From: Evernia prunastri
Lineage: Eukaryota > Ascomycota > Lecanoromycetes > Lecanorales > Parmeliaceae
Assembly (NCBI GenBank): GCA_003184365.1
Contig: NKYR01000001.1
Location: forward strand, 558,001 to 622,000
Direction: 5' to 3'
Length of the DNA stretch: 64,000 bases
This document shows positions 45,201 to 58,009 of the stretch, in pieces. Every line of letters starts with the position of its first letter. The first letter of the stretch is position 1. A program made the translations under genes and the position numbers. The notes below the pieces were generated by a model. It was given only the letters and a program-made list of their open reading frames with translations. It ran no database searches and was not told the DNA's origin.

Positions 45201-46304
45201 TGTTCAATCTGACGAGCGCAAGCTCATGGTGACTGCGTTCTAAAAAGGAGACGGAGTATCATATAAGGAGAGAAGCACGGCACGGATGGGTGATACCAAG
45301 AAGCCGTTTTTTAAGTGAGTATAGACGAAGAACAGACCAAAAAATCCCAAAGCAGCTCTACTCTGAGTAGAATACGATGTATAGACGGTTCTAACCAATC
45401 CTCTCGACGACGCACACATAGCCATAGACGTCAGATGAGAACGAAAATGAGAAAAGGACAACCATGCCTTCTCAAATCCTCGATCCTCAGCGCTCAGTCC
45501 TTTTCTTGCCAGGACTATTATATTTGACTAGGAAGACCAGCTCATATGTCAAATGCCGGAGGGAAACCCTCTGCCTGACCGGCACATACCTACAAAATGG
45601 CGCTGTATCTTGGCCACGCTGCATTGTTTTCCCAGTGTGAGATATAACAAGCGTGGTTTCGTACACGTGAGACAGCGCCGAGCTTCGCCGTGTTTGGGCC
45701 GGGGAGGGGAGAGTCGCTAAGGAACGGTGTGATTGGGGCAGATAGGATCTTTCTCGGTGCCAATTCGATTTAATGGCTTTTGTTTATGAAGGCTGCTCTG
45801 TTTGTAGACGATGGAGTTCTAATCCATCAAGGGCATTTCCTGAATCCACGGCATACGTAGCTGGATGTCCGGAATGCTTCGGGGACGGAGAACTTTTCCC
45901 TATCCTACCGGCACGACCCATCATTACCATCCAACAACTCATGACAAACCTAGCGATCATGGCACGCTTCCTCACCTTCCCTGGAGAGCTAACAATAACA
46001 TGTCAGACTCCGTACTCTACCTCCATGAGGCCAGCAAACCTCGAGCGCTTTCGCACAAAGCTTCAAGCTCGCCAACTCACTCCGCTGCAGTTCTCGGCTC
46101 TGGGAAAAGCAGCGCAGATTTACCCATCCGGCTAAAGTCAACCGTGGAGAACGAGGAGAGTCGTGCCGCCTCGAAGACGCGTAAAGGAAGTGCTCGCCAA
46201 TCTCTAGAATAGGCCGATACATCAGAGACGCTCCAGCGTTGACCAGACAGGAGGCAATGAAATGAAACGTTCGACTCTGGAGTGCAGTGCGGAGGACCTG
46301 CAGC

Positions 46305-46326
46305 TTTTTTTTTTTTTTTTTTTTTT
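46305..46326 (-). repeat. poly-T tract (22 T)
   Basis: Uninterrupted run of 22 T on the + strand (poly-A on the minus strand). Confidence 0.95.
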
Positions 46327-47317
46327 AGGTCGGAGCAGGGGGAAAAAACGAACCGGTGTAATGCGGCGGTCAGATGACACTCATAGGTTGCAATTAGCTT
46401 GATCGAACAAGGCAACAAGGGACAGCTTGCTCGCTGTTCTCATTCTTCTACTGTCACATCTCAGGCGTCTCAAGTGTCCAGCGACCTACGTCATATCACC
46501 ACGCTGACTCTCACCGAACTCTCAATCATCCATACCAGCCTCGGCGGCATACACACTTACATGTAGACGAGGCGAAAGGCGGATGCAAACTTGCCCGTGG
46601 TGAAATCGCTCAGGCGCATCAAGACTCTGATTGCGAGGACCGAAGTCATTCTTTCCTCTCATAGGCTCCAAGCTCAGATATCACCAATCTGGAACTTTTG
46701 AGAGTGCCACAAGCCCGCGAACTCTCTTGCACGACTTCCTCCGTTCCGTCTTTGGCGGTCCTGCGCCTACTCTTGTTAAATACCCGAGCGTCAGGCTGAC
46801 ATCATTCGACGCGTTTCTGATCCGCGGTGCCTTCTTTGCCAGTGTGAAAAATACCTGGTGAAGCCCACCATCTTCGTCTATCATCCAATGGTCATTAGTC
46901 GTGGGCACACTTCGACCATTCAAAGTCCGCGGGGCCTGGGGATTACGAAGTGCGTCGCGACGGAGCACTCATGTCCAACCGTAAACCGCATGGAAGTCTG
47001 GCATAGCGGAGATCTTCAGCTAGATGAGCTAACAATCACATCTGATATGCTTCCTGTTGCTTATCAATGGGATGCAGATGACATGCAAGAACGTCACAGG
47101 GTTCGATGATTGGTACCAGGCCTGCAAGAAGGTTGCCATGGCCATGCATCATTGCGTAAAAAGAATGGAGAACTTGCGAAGAATTTGAGAGAATGATTTG
47201 AGAAGATGATAATAGTTATGGGGGATATCTTTACTGGAGACAGCGTCAACAAGAAGCGGATGGACACCATATTGAGTGAAGATAACGAGGATGGCCGGGC
47301 AACGGGAACGTCAGAGA

Positions 47318-47515
47318 TAGTCAGGGCAGCCAAGACGGCCAAAGCTGCCAGAACGGCCAGGACGGCCAGACGGTCCAGAACAGGCAAGATGGCCAAAGCT
47401 GCCAGAACGATCAGAACGGCCAGGACGGCCAGGACGGCCAGACCAGCCAGAACAGCCAGAACAGCCAGAACAGCCAGAATAGCCGAGACAGTCAAGACAG
47501 CAAGAAAAGCGGAGG
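47318..47515. repeat. 9/12-bp minisatellite (agaacggccagg / agaacagcc)
   Basis: Interleaved 9- and 12-base units (cggccagga, cggccagaa, cagccagaa). All period lengths are multiples of three, so frames stay open on both strands (TARTARTA on +, LAVLAVLA on -); I regard these as repeat artefacts rather than genes. Confidence 0.85.
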
Positions 47516-49410
47516 CAACGAGAACGGCGATCCAGCTGAAACAGTGACCTTGATTCCCATAAGTCAAGGTACATTACTGGGAAACGAGACCGCCGTAGAC
47601 TCCAACAAAGTCCGTACAATTCAATAGCAGTACCTCCGCATTCTAGGAAATTAAAAGGATTGAAGTTGGAAACATGGGGAGGGTCACTAATAGGATATTT
47701 GAGAAGGATATCGCATCAAGAGCAATGGGGGATGAACGTGCTTAGACCCCTTTAGACTAGACAAAGTACTGGACATTTCCACTCGAGAGGTCAATCAAAC
47801 GACCCAACTCACCCTTGGGATAACCAAGCAGCCAGCAAGTTTGGCGAAATGCCTTGTGCTCGCGTTGTGGGTGGATATACATGTACTCAAGAGCTTCCAG
47901 GCGCCGAGGCGGAGGATACGGAGCAGCCAGGTTATATATTTCGAGATAAAAAAAAGATTGCTCCCGGTCCCGGTACCAAATGGGACAACAAGACGCATCC
48001 TGAGATACCGTTTTCCCATGGTGACAAAAGTATTGGCTACCCAGCTGGCGCCTTCAGGTTGATGCCAGCGTCTGTCAGAATGCCGTGTTATTTCCCACCA
48101 AAATCAGAACAGAAGAAACGGACTACACTCGAGACACCTACAAGACGATTGCGTCAAATCCTTTTCAAAGCAACGCATAGTCTTTGACACAATTCCGAAC
48201 AACTTCTCCATCACCTCTTGCCAAATCACTGTCCCGTAGCGCCTGGACCAGACCCCGCATCGCCAACCAACAATCAACAGTCGGGAGAAAAGCTAACAAT
48301 GAATGGCACTCCAGTCAAACCTTTTCCAACGTTAGCTGTGTTTATGGACCGGATTTCCCTCAAAATGAAGGGCAGCCAGGTTGACGTCTGTGCTCGAGCC
48401 ATCTAGCGCTCTCCACGTGGGGATGATCTCATACCTCGTCGTCATTCGCGGCTGGCTTGTCGGCGTAGCGTATGAGGTAGGTAAGAGAAAGCCACTGCTC
48501 CGGTCTTTTAGCAGTTGAACGGTGGTTTTCCCCAATCCCCGATTCGGGAACGGAGCGGCGGTGCAATATTCTGGGCGAGGCATACTAGCCTTGAGGCGGT
48601 CTGGACAGAGTAGGGTATCCGGCTACTAGGCTAGCAGGCACCTGAAGGGAGTAAGGTGGGAGCAACGTGGGATTCCAGACACATCTTGTTCTCTTGTTCC
48701 TTTGATAGAGGATTGGTGACTCTCAGATGTAGGAAGCACGGCATGCAACTGTAGCAACTCTCCGAATGAAAGGATCGGTGGACAGCTCTAAAGCTGCGTC
48801 CGAGCGATCATTTCCACGTGCGACGGTAAGAGCATGCTAGGGTTTGCCAGGTAAGAGAATGAAAAACTTGGAAGAGACGTTTGTGGCGTGGCGTACGTTA
48901 AGCTTTCAACCGTTGGGCCCAAAGCAGCCTAGCCTTGCCCAAACGGTTCAATGCGGGGTACCACCGTGCTGCCAAAAACCATTATTGTGGCTTGAACTAT
49001 CGTGGCGGCATTCAGAGTAAACATCGACAACAGCTTTTGCCCATATTTTTCTCGCTCCAGCCTCAGAATTCCCGGTCAGCCCGTTGCTAAACAGTGTCAA
49101 CCTCGGCTCTTTTGACCTCGAGCATTACGTCCAACGCACAGACCCAACAGGCTTTGGTATGGATAGGAATATTGGATATCGAGAGAGTTTGGCGATGAAA
49201 GGAGCCGGTGCGATTTACATCCTGGTCATGTCGCCGTTGCTTGCAAGACTGTTGTTACATCACTTCCCATTCTCACCGCATGGCCCATGCATATAATGGA
49301 GACTCGCCCTCTTTGCAGGGTGCAGGTCAATACTTCGACCAGACATATTGTTGAGGTCAATTCCATTCGTACTCAGCCTCCAAGTCGACTTCTTGGGAAA
49401 GTTGGCAACT

Positions 49411-51051
49411 ATGAAGGCCTCCTTAGTGTTGGACCTTGGCCTCGTCTCCAGTGCGTTGGCCTTCCCCTGGCTTCACCCCGATGCTCGCCCAGAAGATCTC
49501 AATCGGGGTATGGAAGCGATCAAGCGCGACCCGGAGGTTGTTCAGATCATCCAAGACCTATGCGCCAAGCAGCAGAAGGAGAAGAGAGACTTTTTCGAGA
49601 ACCGTGAGGTGTACGAAGAAGCCAGTTTCACTAACGAGAAGCGTGCAACGGCATCCAACTGCCTCACTCACCCCCTACCTGACTTCTACCCAACCAACAT
49701 CACCGGCTTGAAAAAGTTCCCCGAAGCGGCATACCCCTACCAAGATCCTAAACCTTCCGATCAACGAGGCGTTTGCCCAGGGTTGAACACCATGGCCAAT
49801 CACGGCTACATCAACAGGAACGGTATCACTACCGTTGCCCAGACCATTGCAGCAGCGGCCCAAGTCTTCAACATGGGCGCAGACCTCGCAGCTTTCCTCG
49901 CTGGTGGCTCCGTGCTCTTCGCTGGCGACATCCCAACCATGACCTACTCCATCGGCGGCGCTGATGCCCGCACCAATTCTCTCGGCATAGTCGGCGGCTC
50001 CTTGGGGACCGAGACCGGACTCTCGGGACACTTGAGGTTTAAGGAAGGTGATGCCTCTGGCACACGTTGCGACTTCTATCTGTGCAACGGCGACAACCAC
50101 AATTTGAATTCCGCTGTCTTCCTTGATCTGCAGAACGCGGCGAAGACCTATGGCAGTGGCCAGTACAATGTGCCGGCATTGACCCAGCACTTTGCACACC
50201 AGTACACCAAATCCAGGAATACCAATCCCTATTTCTATTTCTTCCCTCCACAAGCAGCATTAGTCATCGGAGCTACCTACTTCATCGCCGGTTTCTTCTC
50301 CAACGGTACAATCGGCGCAGGCGGTGTCGCCAACGAAGCCTCCATTGCTTCGTTTACCGGTGCCTACTTTAACTCGAGCACCAATACCGTTACGTATCAA
50401 CCGGAGCAAATCCCTCCCCAGGGATGGTACCGACGTGGCTACCCTCTGTTCCTTTCCGAGGGCATTGATGCGATTATCACTCTCTACACTGGCGCTGCCG
50501 CTACACTTGGTAAGTCGCAAGTCATCTAATGCTCGATATTCTGTGAAAGGATTGACATGGGGCCCTGATTGATTTGACTGATAATCTTCCCAGGCCAGCC
50601 CTCTCTCTTCGGCGCCAACACCGGCACCCCCGGTTCCTTCACCGGCGGCTTCTCACTTTCCCAATTCGGAGGCAGTGGCTCCTACGGCGGAACCACAGTC
50701 AACGGCGTCGCGTGCGCGATCGAAGAGTCCATCTACGGCAACTTCGTCTCCGAATTCAGCGCCATCCTCAACATCGGCGCCTCCACGGTCAACGCTTTCA
50801 CAACACCATTCGGTCAGTTCGGATGCCCGGTCCCGAGCGGTGCTCCGGCCGTCGAGGCGGCCGCGCCGACCTATCCCGGCTACCCGAAGCCGCAGCCGTG
50901 CAAGTTGAACAGGCAGCAGAACGGCTTCGATCAGTGCGCGCCGGACACGAATACCTACGGCCGCTTCAATACGGCCAAGGTTCCGTTCTGCTTGAACAGT
51001 CCGACTGTGGCGGCGCCGGCCAGTAATCCATACCCGGTTCCTCTGCCGTGA
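49411..51051 (+). CDS. secreted heme-thiolate peroxidase (chloroperoxidase / unspecific peroxygenase family)
   Basis: Two exons, 49411-50509 and 50594-51051, in phase (donor GTAAGT) give 518 residues. Signal peptide MKASLVLDLGLVSSALAF. The heme-ligating Cys is Cys122 in VCPGLNTMANHGYINRNG, the form this Peroxidase_2 family usually shows as PCPxLNxLANHGY. The acid-base Glu motif is FKEGDASGTRCDF (Glu212, usually EGDxS). A Gly/Ala-rich region and a GxFF segment follow; exon 2 encodes a 150-residue C-terminal part with four Cys. Such enzymes use hydrogen peroxide to halogenate or oxygenate organic compounds outside the cell. At 518 residues it is longer than typical short (~260) or long (~370-420) forms, mainly because of an N-terminal Lys/Arg/Glu-rich propeptide-like segment (20-80). 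Confidence 0.85.
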
Positions 51052-51874
51052 GGTGGCCTTGCACGGAAGGTTGGAGATGAAGAAGTGGGAGCTTCGAACC
51101 GGGGGACTGTCAGTATGCACATAGATGCCGATTTGTACGAGTCTTCTAGGTAAATACGAGATACGATTTTGAAAACAGGAAAAACGATTAACAGTGCAAG
51201 ACAATTTCCACAGAACGCCGACTATTCTTGACGACCACGTTCCACCCCACTCTGCCTCGCTCAAGTGCTCGGTGGATCTCATCGTCTCATGCGCAACAAA
51301 GGGTAAGTCTGGACACTTCGATTTTCGGGAAGAACTTTGGAACACATTGTAAGCTCGGCATTGGTGTAAGGCAGACGCGCAGTTCGAGGTCCTGAGCGCC
51401 ATTAAGATCACATGTCAAAGTCCTGAGATTTCCAAACGGATGTTCCTGCCCCACACACCCCGCGCTTAGGACGTTTGATGCGGGCCTAGCCTTAATTACG
51501 TAAGCGGGAAGCGAGCCCCGCGCCCGTTGCCTAAATAGATACCGAGGTAACCTTTAGTCCCCGATAAGGCTAAAGTCCTGAGAGTCTCACCAACCACTGA
51601 TTACTATACATATTTTTCAAGGATGCCCAAGCAGCAGCAGTCCTAATTTCCGTGTCCGTTCCGTCTACTCCCTGTGCAAGAGGTGCGTCGGTAAGTTGTG
51701 AGCAGCTGCTACGACAACGGCCTCACACCATGATACCCCACAGGAATTTCGCTGAGATCTCTTGAAACGAACGTTCATGAGACCCAATCGAGGTATCCCT
51801 GATCTTATACGTAGTGATATCTATGAGTGTAGCCAACCTATTGAAGTTCCATCTTCAAAGTGTTGCTTCGCTGG
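51052..51874. other. convergent intergenic region
   Basis: 3' ends of the peroxidase and the second rhodopsin-like gene; no gene seen. Confidence 0.5.
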
Positions 51875-53249
51875 TCAAGTTTCCGAGGCGCCACTATTTC
51901 TGTGGACTGAAACCTGAAAGTGCTTCGTGACCCGGATCTCGTGAACTGGCATAGGTTTTTCGGGATCTGTATGGTCTTCGGTGCATTTCACTCGGTAGCT
52001 TTCGCTCGGAGACTTCTCTACTTCATCTGGTGTACCATCATTTCCAGTTTTTTCTTCTTCGCAGGAGTCGAAGAGTGAGCATCTCGATGCTCTTGTTCTG
52101 AGCGGTTGGCCGCCGGTGTATTTTCCAGAAGTCACGGTATGTATCGTTTGCTGCTTCGAATTAGGAAGTCTACCATGACGAAGGATTGACCAAATTGGCA
52201 GCAGAGTTGGAAGACAACCACAGACAACGCCAGCGCAGTTCTCGACAGCCAACAGAACGAATGTGTTAGCATCATCCCCTAGTAAATTTACCGTCAGCAT
52301 ACTTTGATGGCGTCTGACGAGATCAGAACGTGGTAGACACTCACAGCTTGGGTCTGTCAGGGAGACCTGGTGGACATAGCCAGTCCTGAAAAGACTAACG
52401 ACACACTCACTGGCGTCACGAGTCAACATTTACCGTTTAGGTTGTGGCTATTGCTCATGCTCACAGGCCTCCGAGTAGGAATATTCCTATCCACTGTCGT
52501 TTTCTAGTTTTATCGGCATTAAGTTGCCACAAGCTTGGCAAAGGTAGGCATAGGATTATGATTTCGGTCGCTGCATTGATCGCCGCGAAGGCAATCAGCG
52601 CTGGCACGTATTCATCGCAAATGGCGTCTGGATGAGAATATGGGTCCCAAAGCGCAGCTGCAGGCTTGCACCGAATGATGACACTAAGCATCTGAGCCAA
52701 GGAAAAAATGATGAGGAAACCAGCGATAAACCGCAAGGTGATTCGCAGCCATCTTTTTTCAAATATCTTGTGGTAGAGGAGCAGAACCGAGAATTTAATG
52801 CACGCGGAGGCTGGTATGTAAAGAACCTCAGTAGCCAACGTTGCCTGAGTAAAGGTGACAGGGTCTTGGAGAAGTATTGAATGCTTCCCCATGCCGAATG
52901 AGACGCCTGAAAGGAATGTTAGTATTCTCTCCTTCACAACGTCTTGCAGAAGTCAAAGTGACTCACAAACGAAACACCCTGCGACGAAGCAAGAGGTGAA
53001 GAACTACCATTGATCAGGAACTCCATTCTCGTGAAGTCAGGTCTAGGCTCAACTCACCAACGCCACCACCATCATCCAGCCGTCGGCACCGAGACCAGCG
53101 TGCATCAACCTTCGTGACACAAATCGTAGAATCACAGCAGCGTATGCTGCAGTCAGCATGACTGTGCATGCTGCGATGATATTGGCAGTTTTGTTTTGAT
53201 GCTGGTGTTCTAGTTGATACTGCATCTCTTCTGGGGATAGCGAATTCAT
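51875..53249 (-). CDS. fungal rhodopsin-like 7TM protein (second copy)
   Basis: Five exons join in phase: 53249-53058, 53003-52967, 52906-52465, 52409-52345 and 52278-51875, giving 379 residues. Introns have GTGAGT donors and CTAAC/CTGAC branch sites. Domain order matches the fungal rhodopsin family: helix 1 IIAACTVMLTAAYAAVILRFVSRR, LGADGWMMVVAL, FGMGKHSILL, ATEVLYIPASACIKFSVLLLYHKIF, IRCKPAAALWDP...ICDEY, INAATEIIILCLPLPSLWQL, then LECVVSLFRTGYV, SWDDANTFVLLAVENCAGVVCGCLPTLLPI. The tail after helix 7 is polar and contains an EEEK and ESYRVK segment. It is clearly related to, but diverged from, the protein at 40475-41940. Confidence 0.8.
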
Positions 53250-55785
53250 TGCGAGCGGTAATCCACAGCATGAGCCGATCGCAGCGTAGAGAGGAGAAAA
53301 GGTAGAAAGGAAACACATTTATGAGAGGGAGCCACGCTCTATAAGAACAGAAAATCGAAGGCATCTTTCGTCATGTCAAATTAGGACAGACTCTGTAGTT
53401 CGTACGCGGCACTCAGGTTCGTATGGCAGTAGGTATCATGCAGCACTAGGCACTAGGCACGGTGCAGCACCGTAGGCGCCATGCAGCACTAGGCATCATG
53501 CAGCGATAAGCATTATTCGGAATGAAAGCATGTGCATGCATCAGGGCCAACTTGCCAAAGCTTTCCGAGTCCTTGAGTCCTACCGGCGGGTCAGGGCTGT
53601 TTCGCCATTGGGCTAGCGTCTTCGAGGTATCCACTGGGTACATCTGGTAGGTACCTCAGGTAGGCTTCGTTTCGGGCTGTAAGGACTTTTGGATGCCAGC
53701 ATCAAGCAAGCTGTGCGCAGTGTTTTGAGCGTAAGATGACGTCGCTTCGTAGCAGCTAATGCATCGAGGTAGTTACCTTAGCTAATGGATGGAAAGCGGG
53801 CCGATCTCGAGGACGGCCCATCGCTTTCGTTCGTGCTTCAACTCGTGCTATCTGCAAATCTTACACAATATCCTATAACGGTCACCTGGTTTAATTTGAA
53901 TTGCTACTGCTTTAAGAGGCAAATGGCCATAGATTTGTTAGCCTCTACCTAGGACTCTACAACCACCATGTAGCTCGCTCTAAATACAAGAGTCATCTTC
54001 TTCCGAGCTCTCTCAATGCCGGCTAGCGTCCTCTACAGACTCTGGCCAATGAGTGTAATCGGTGTTCGAGATCTAGTCCAAGCACAGGAAGATGCTCGCA
54101 GTGCTTCCTCCCTAGCCTTTTCCTCTTCTACAATCAAAGGCGTTCCTGTAAGATGCGTTTTAATTACCCTTCAATAACCCCGTTTAAACCTAGGTGTCCT
54201 TAACGTCCACTATCTCTCTCTCTCTCCAAAGGCTTTTTTTTGGTACCCGTCTACTTATCTCCAGCGTCAGCGACCAGAGCACTATGTTGTTTAATCGCGT
54301 GAACAAAACAGAATGCCAGCAGAAAATCGCCTATTTCACTTGCAGTACTGAGTCAGTCCCGTTCCCCTGAGGTTTTTGCACGCATTCCAAGCCAGCTTGA
54401 TCCCAACGACGGAGAAGTCGGAAATCTCCATGTTTCAAATTCAAAATTCATCTCTAGGGAAACTTGACCTTTGATAGTAGTACCCAGATACCTTTTCGAC
54501 CAATGCCTTTCATACTATTCCTCCGGACCGCCACGACGCAGTGCGGTGCTCGAAGAGAAGGCGTTCGACTCGTTCTTAGAGGGTAGGATGGAGAAACAGC
54601 AATAAGGCTGCACGAGACTAGATCACCCTGGTTAGTCCTTCCGAGGCTAGCACCATTGGCCTTCGCCCCATCGATGGCATTATACCAACGGAAGCCTTGC
54701 ATAATTACCTTTACGTTGTCCTGCATGCGAAGTTCTGGGCGTCGCGCAGCAAAAATTCACTCGTCAATCCTCTATGTCAACGAGCGTTCTGTAGACGATA
54801 GTAGCAACGGACTCGAAATTCGATATTCCTATCCATAGTCTGTGGCTCGAAATGTCATCAGAATCATGATAGTTGTAGCAGGCGGGCGGCAAGGAGACGA
54901 AGCATGGGGGTCTCGTCTCTGTCCTTGTCGGCACGGAATTCTCCACCCTTGTCCTAAAAGCTACAATGAAGTTTTTAGGTGAGTGAGCGGTGTATCATTG
55001 CACAGCGAGTAACGCACAAAGACGTTGCTTGGCCTAAGATAAGGTGCATGCCTTAGTCTCGAGAGACAGGCTTGATCTGTAGAAGACAAACCCGAGTATC
55101 GAATCTTGACTCACGGTGAAAGACCTGAGAGTGCCATTGGCTGCCGAGACCATAGTCACCATATGTTCTGAGGCGGGACAGGTTGACCGAGGATGTCATG
55201 GCTTTTTTGGTACGACTTATGGAGCGAAAGTGGCTAACGTAAGTCTCGTGCTGACATGAGGCATTTTCAGGCAATTCTGGATGTTGCTAGGGTAAGTCCC
55301 ATCTTGACCGCTCTTTCTAATGTACCAAGGAAGTGCGAATCTGCGTCTATCAGCCAATCACAACTCGCTATGCGGCAAGTCCAACCGGCGCCACAATGCA
55401 CGCCAAATCAAGCAATGAAATGAAATTTTGCTCAACCTACAGCTCGAAGCAGAGCCTCAACCGAGTCCCCACCAATCAGGTTCTTTTTCGCATGGCGGAA
55501 AGTATCGTTCGTTTACGTAGACATGCATGTAACGCCAAGCCCCAACTGCAACCAACGTGTCTTTGCATACAAAGCGCGGCACCAGTGCATGACAGCCTGC
55601 AATGTCGGGCGTAAAAGATTACGAACATTGCAGTACACAAGTACCAGCCTAGAGAATGGAGCTGCCCCTCAATGAAAGAGTGGGCTGTAGGTTGGGGGCT
55701 TCAGCCTCATATTCTTGCCTTTCCTGTCACTCACCTTCCGCTTCTTCCTTTCCTTCACTCACAGTTGACAATTCCATTTGCCAAA
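53250..55785. other. gene-poor region
   Basis: No credible gene. Contains imperfect direct repeats (gcagcactaggc / atgcagca words) at 53432-53515 and AT- to CT-rich unique DNA. The final 150 bases are the leader of the TPR-like gene. Confidence 0.4.
53432..53515. repeat. short direct repeats (catgcagcactaggca)
   Basis: Three or four imperfect copies of a roughly 16-30 base unit built from catgcagcac and taggca words. Confidence 0.7.
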
Positions 55786-58009
55786 ATGCCGAGACCATTC
55801 CAGTCTTACTTTGAAAGCGGTGACGACTCTGCTGGATCGGGCACCAGCAGCGTGCATGATGATTGCAGCAACGTGGAGCCTACCTTTTCCGATGAAAGAT
55901 TCGATCATGACACTCTATCAATTCCCAGATCCGTACACACCCCAAACTTCAGTTCGAGAGGGAGGCCGTCTCCCCCGCACCCGTCGAGGTAAGGTTCTCT
56001 CGACTGTCGGCATGCTTTGAAGCTAAGTGTTGAGTGAATCCAATAGCGAACGAATCCCGGTCCACGAAACCAACTCTGGCTATCAATCTTCCTACTACTC
56101 TTCATCCGAAGTGCCGTTCAAACCTCGTGGCAGCGGACGGAAGCATTCGTCGAGCAGTGAGGGGTATCACTACAACCGGACGGACACAGAACATGAAGAA
56201 TGCGAACGGCGGCTGGAAGGATCTTGGCGACAATTGAAGAAATGCCAAACGGATAAGAAAGCGGGCGAAAAGGCAGCCGAGAGTCAAATCGATCTTTTGA
56301 GAATACGATTATTCCACAGCCTTAGGGAAGGCGGGAAATATGAAGAAGCCGAAAAGGTTTACGATGAGACGGTCAAGAAATATGACGACGCTGAGAAGCT
56401 TCATCATCAGGCCGTGCCGGGCAGCGAGCCTACCGAGAACCAGGATACAGCAATCCACAACCTCAAATTCTCCTTCGCAGCAATGTTGATCGAGCAGGAA
56501 AAGCAGGAAAAGTTTCAGCAGGCCGAGCCTATATCCAGAGCAGTCTGGGAGAAAAGAGAGCAGCGTCCAGGTCCGCCATCGGAAGACTACAAAGAGAGTC
56601 ATCGTCAGCTATGTTTAATTTTATGCGCTTTGGGAAGACACAAGGATGCAGAAAGAATGCACATGATAATTTACCAAAAAGAAGAAAAGGACACGTGGGC
56701 GCTGGAGAATGGGGACGAAATGTGTCAGAGACTGAGAGAACAAGGACAGATTAAAAGGGCAAAGGAGATGCAGGATGACGTGTGGATCGAAAGGCTGAGG
56801 CAACATGGCCCCAGGGACGAGCTCACCATCCGTAGTGGTCTGCGTCTCATCGGATATCTTATGGAACTCGTCGCCACCATCGACCAAGGCGGCACTGATG
56901 CCGAGAGGAGACTTAATATCATCCACAGACAAGCCTTCGAGTGTGAGATTGAAGTGAATCTCCGAAAAATCTGGAACACGCGACTACACCCAGAGCGGAA
57001 TGCTGACATTCTCGATGCTGGACACGAGTTGGGCAAGGTTCTCTTCCATCAGACTAAGTTCTCTGATGCTGAAGCGATCTTCATACCCGTATGGGAGGGC
57101 AAGAAAGAACAACGAGGAGACAGCGATATCAGCACCATGTCCACTGGCAGCATGCTAGGTAAAGTCTTACATCTCCAGGGAAGCCAGCAAAATTACCATA
57201 GGGCTAAAGATATTCTTCGTCCCATATGGCTTGTGAGTCAGAAAGTGATGAACGGGGACGCTGAGGCCATGTCAAGCGGAGAATATTTGGCTCAGACTTA
57301 CCGTTCATTGGGGGCTTGGTCAGATGCCGAACCCGTTCATAGGTGGATCTTAGAACAGAAAGAGCGCAAGCACGGTTGCCCCACGCGGGAGATTGATAAT
57401 GCTCGCTGGAACCTAGCTCAAACACTTTACAGCCAAGGAAAAACCAAGGACCGGGAGGCGGAGCTTTACCTTGGCGAATTATATCCCAGATGGAACGCGA
57501 GCTTACCAGACTCCAGGGTGACATCACAATGTGGTCACATGCTAGCTCAGTCGCTTTCAACACAGGAGGGGAAGACCGAGGAGGCTCGGAAACTCGCACT
57601 GGTGATATTCGACGCGAGAGCTAAGGCAAAAAATAGAGGAGTAGACTATCTGGATAGTGGCCGTCTCTACGGCTCATTGTTGCTCGAGGTTGGGGACTTC
57701 GCAGAGGCCGAGAGAATCCTAGAATCTGTGTGGGCACATCAAGCAGAAGAAATCGAAGAACAAAAGATGAGGTTAAAATGCGGCCATCTCTATGGCCAAG
57801 CTTTAGCCAAGAGACATAAAAACGCCAACGCGAAGGGAATTCTGGAAGTAGTAGCCGACAAGCAACGAGGGATTCTTCCTGCTGGAGACCCTCAGATAGC
57901 GGAAACCCGTCAGCTTCTTGAAGAGGTAAACCGTCCAGAAAAAGAAAACAAAAAAGTGAAGCGGAACAGTGGTCGGCGGAGGGGCATCGGGATCTTCGTT
58001 GGCCATTAA
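55786..58009 (+). CDS. TPR/kinesin-light-chain-like repeat protein
   Basis: Two exons, 55786-55988 and 56047-58009, in phase across a 58-nt intron (branch GCTAAG, acceptor CAATAG), give 721 residues. Residues 1-110 are polar and Ser-rich (disordered). A charged helix (ECERRLEGSWRQLKKC) leads to about ten 40-45 residue helical-pair repeats, recognisable by recurring text such as EGGKYEEAEKVYDETV, LGRHKDAERMHMIIYQK, QTKFSDAEAIFIPVWEGK, LGAWSDAEPVHRWILEQKE and VGDFAEAERILESVWA. These match the TPR_10/12 (kinesin light chain) pattern common at the C-terminus of fungal NLR-like proteins, but no NB-ARC or effector domain is present on the N-terminal side. The C-terminus is basic (KKVKRNSGRRRG), perhaps an NLS. 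Function unknown, likely a scaffold. Confidence 0.75.

Larger units (their letters stand above)
45201..49410. other. long gene-poor region
   Basis: 4.2 kb without a gene I can support. It holds a 22-base T tract and a Ala/Arg-coding minisatellite (listed separately). A 112-codon + frame at 47849-48187 (APGPGTKWDNKTHPEIPF) has protein-like composition but no recognised family and competes with two other frames. Not called. Confidence 0.4.

Noticed and set aside
47094..47567. 157-codon minus and 113-codon + frames with LAVLAVLA / TARTARTA repeats
   Set aside because: Open only because the minisatellite units are multiples of three.
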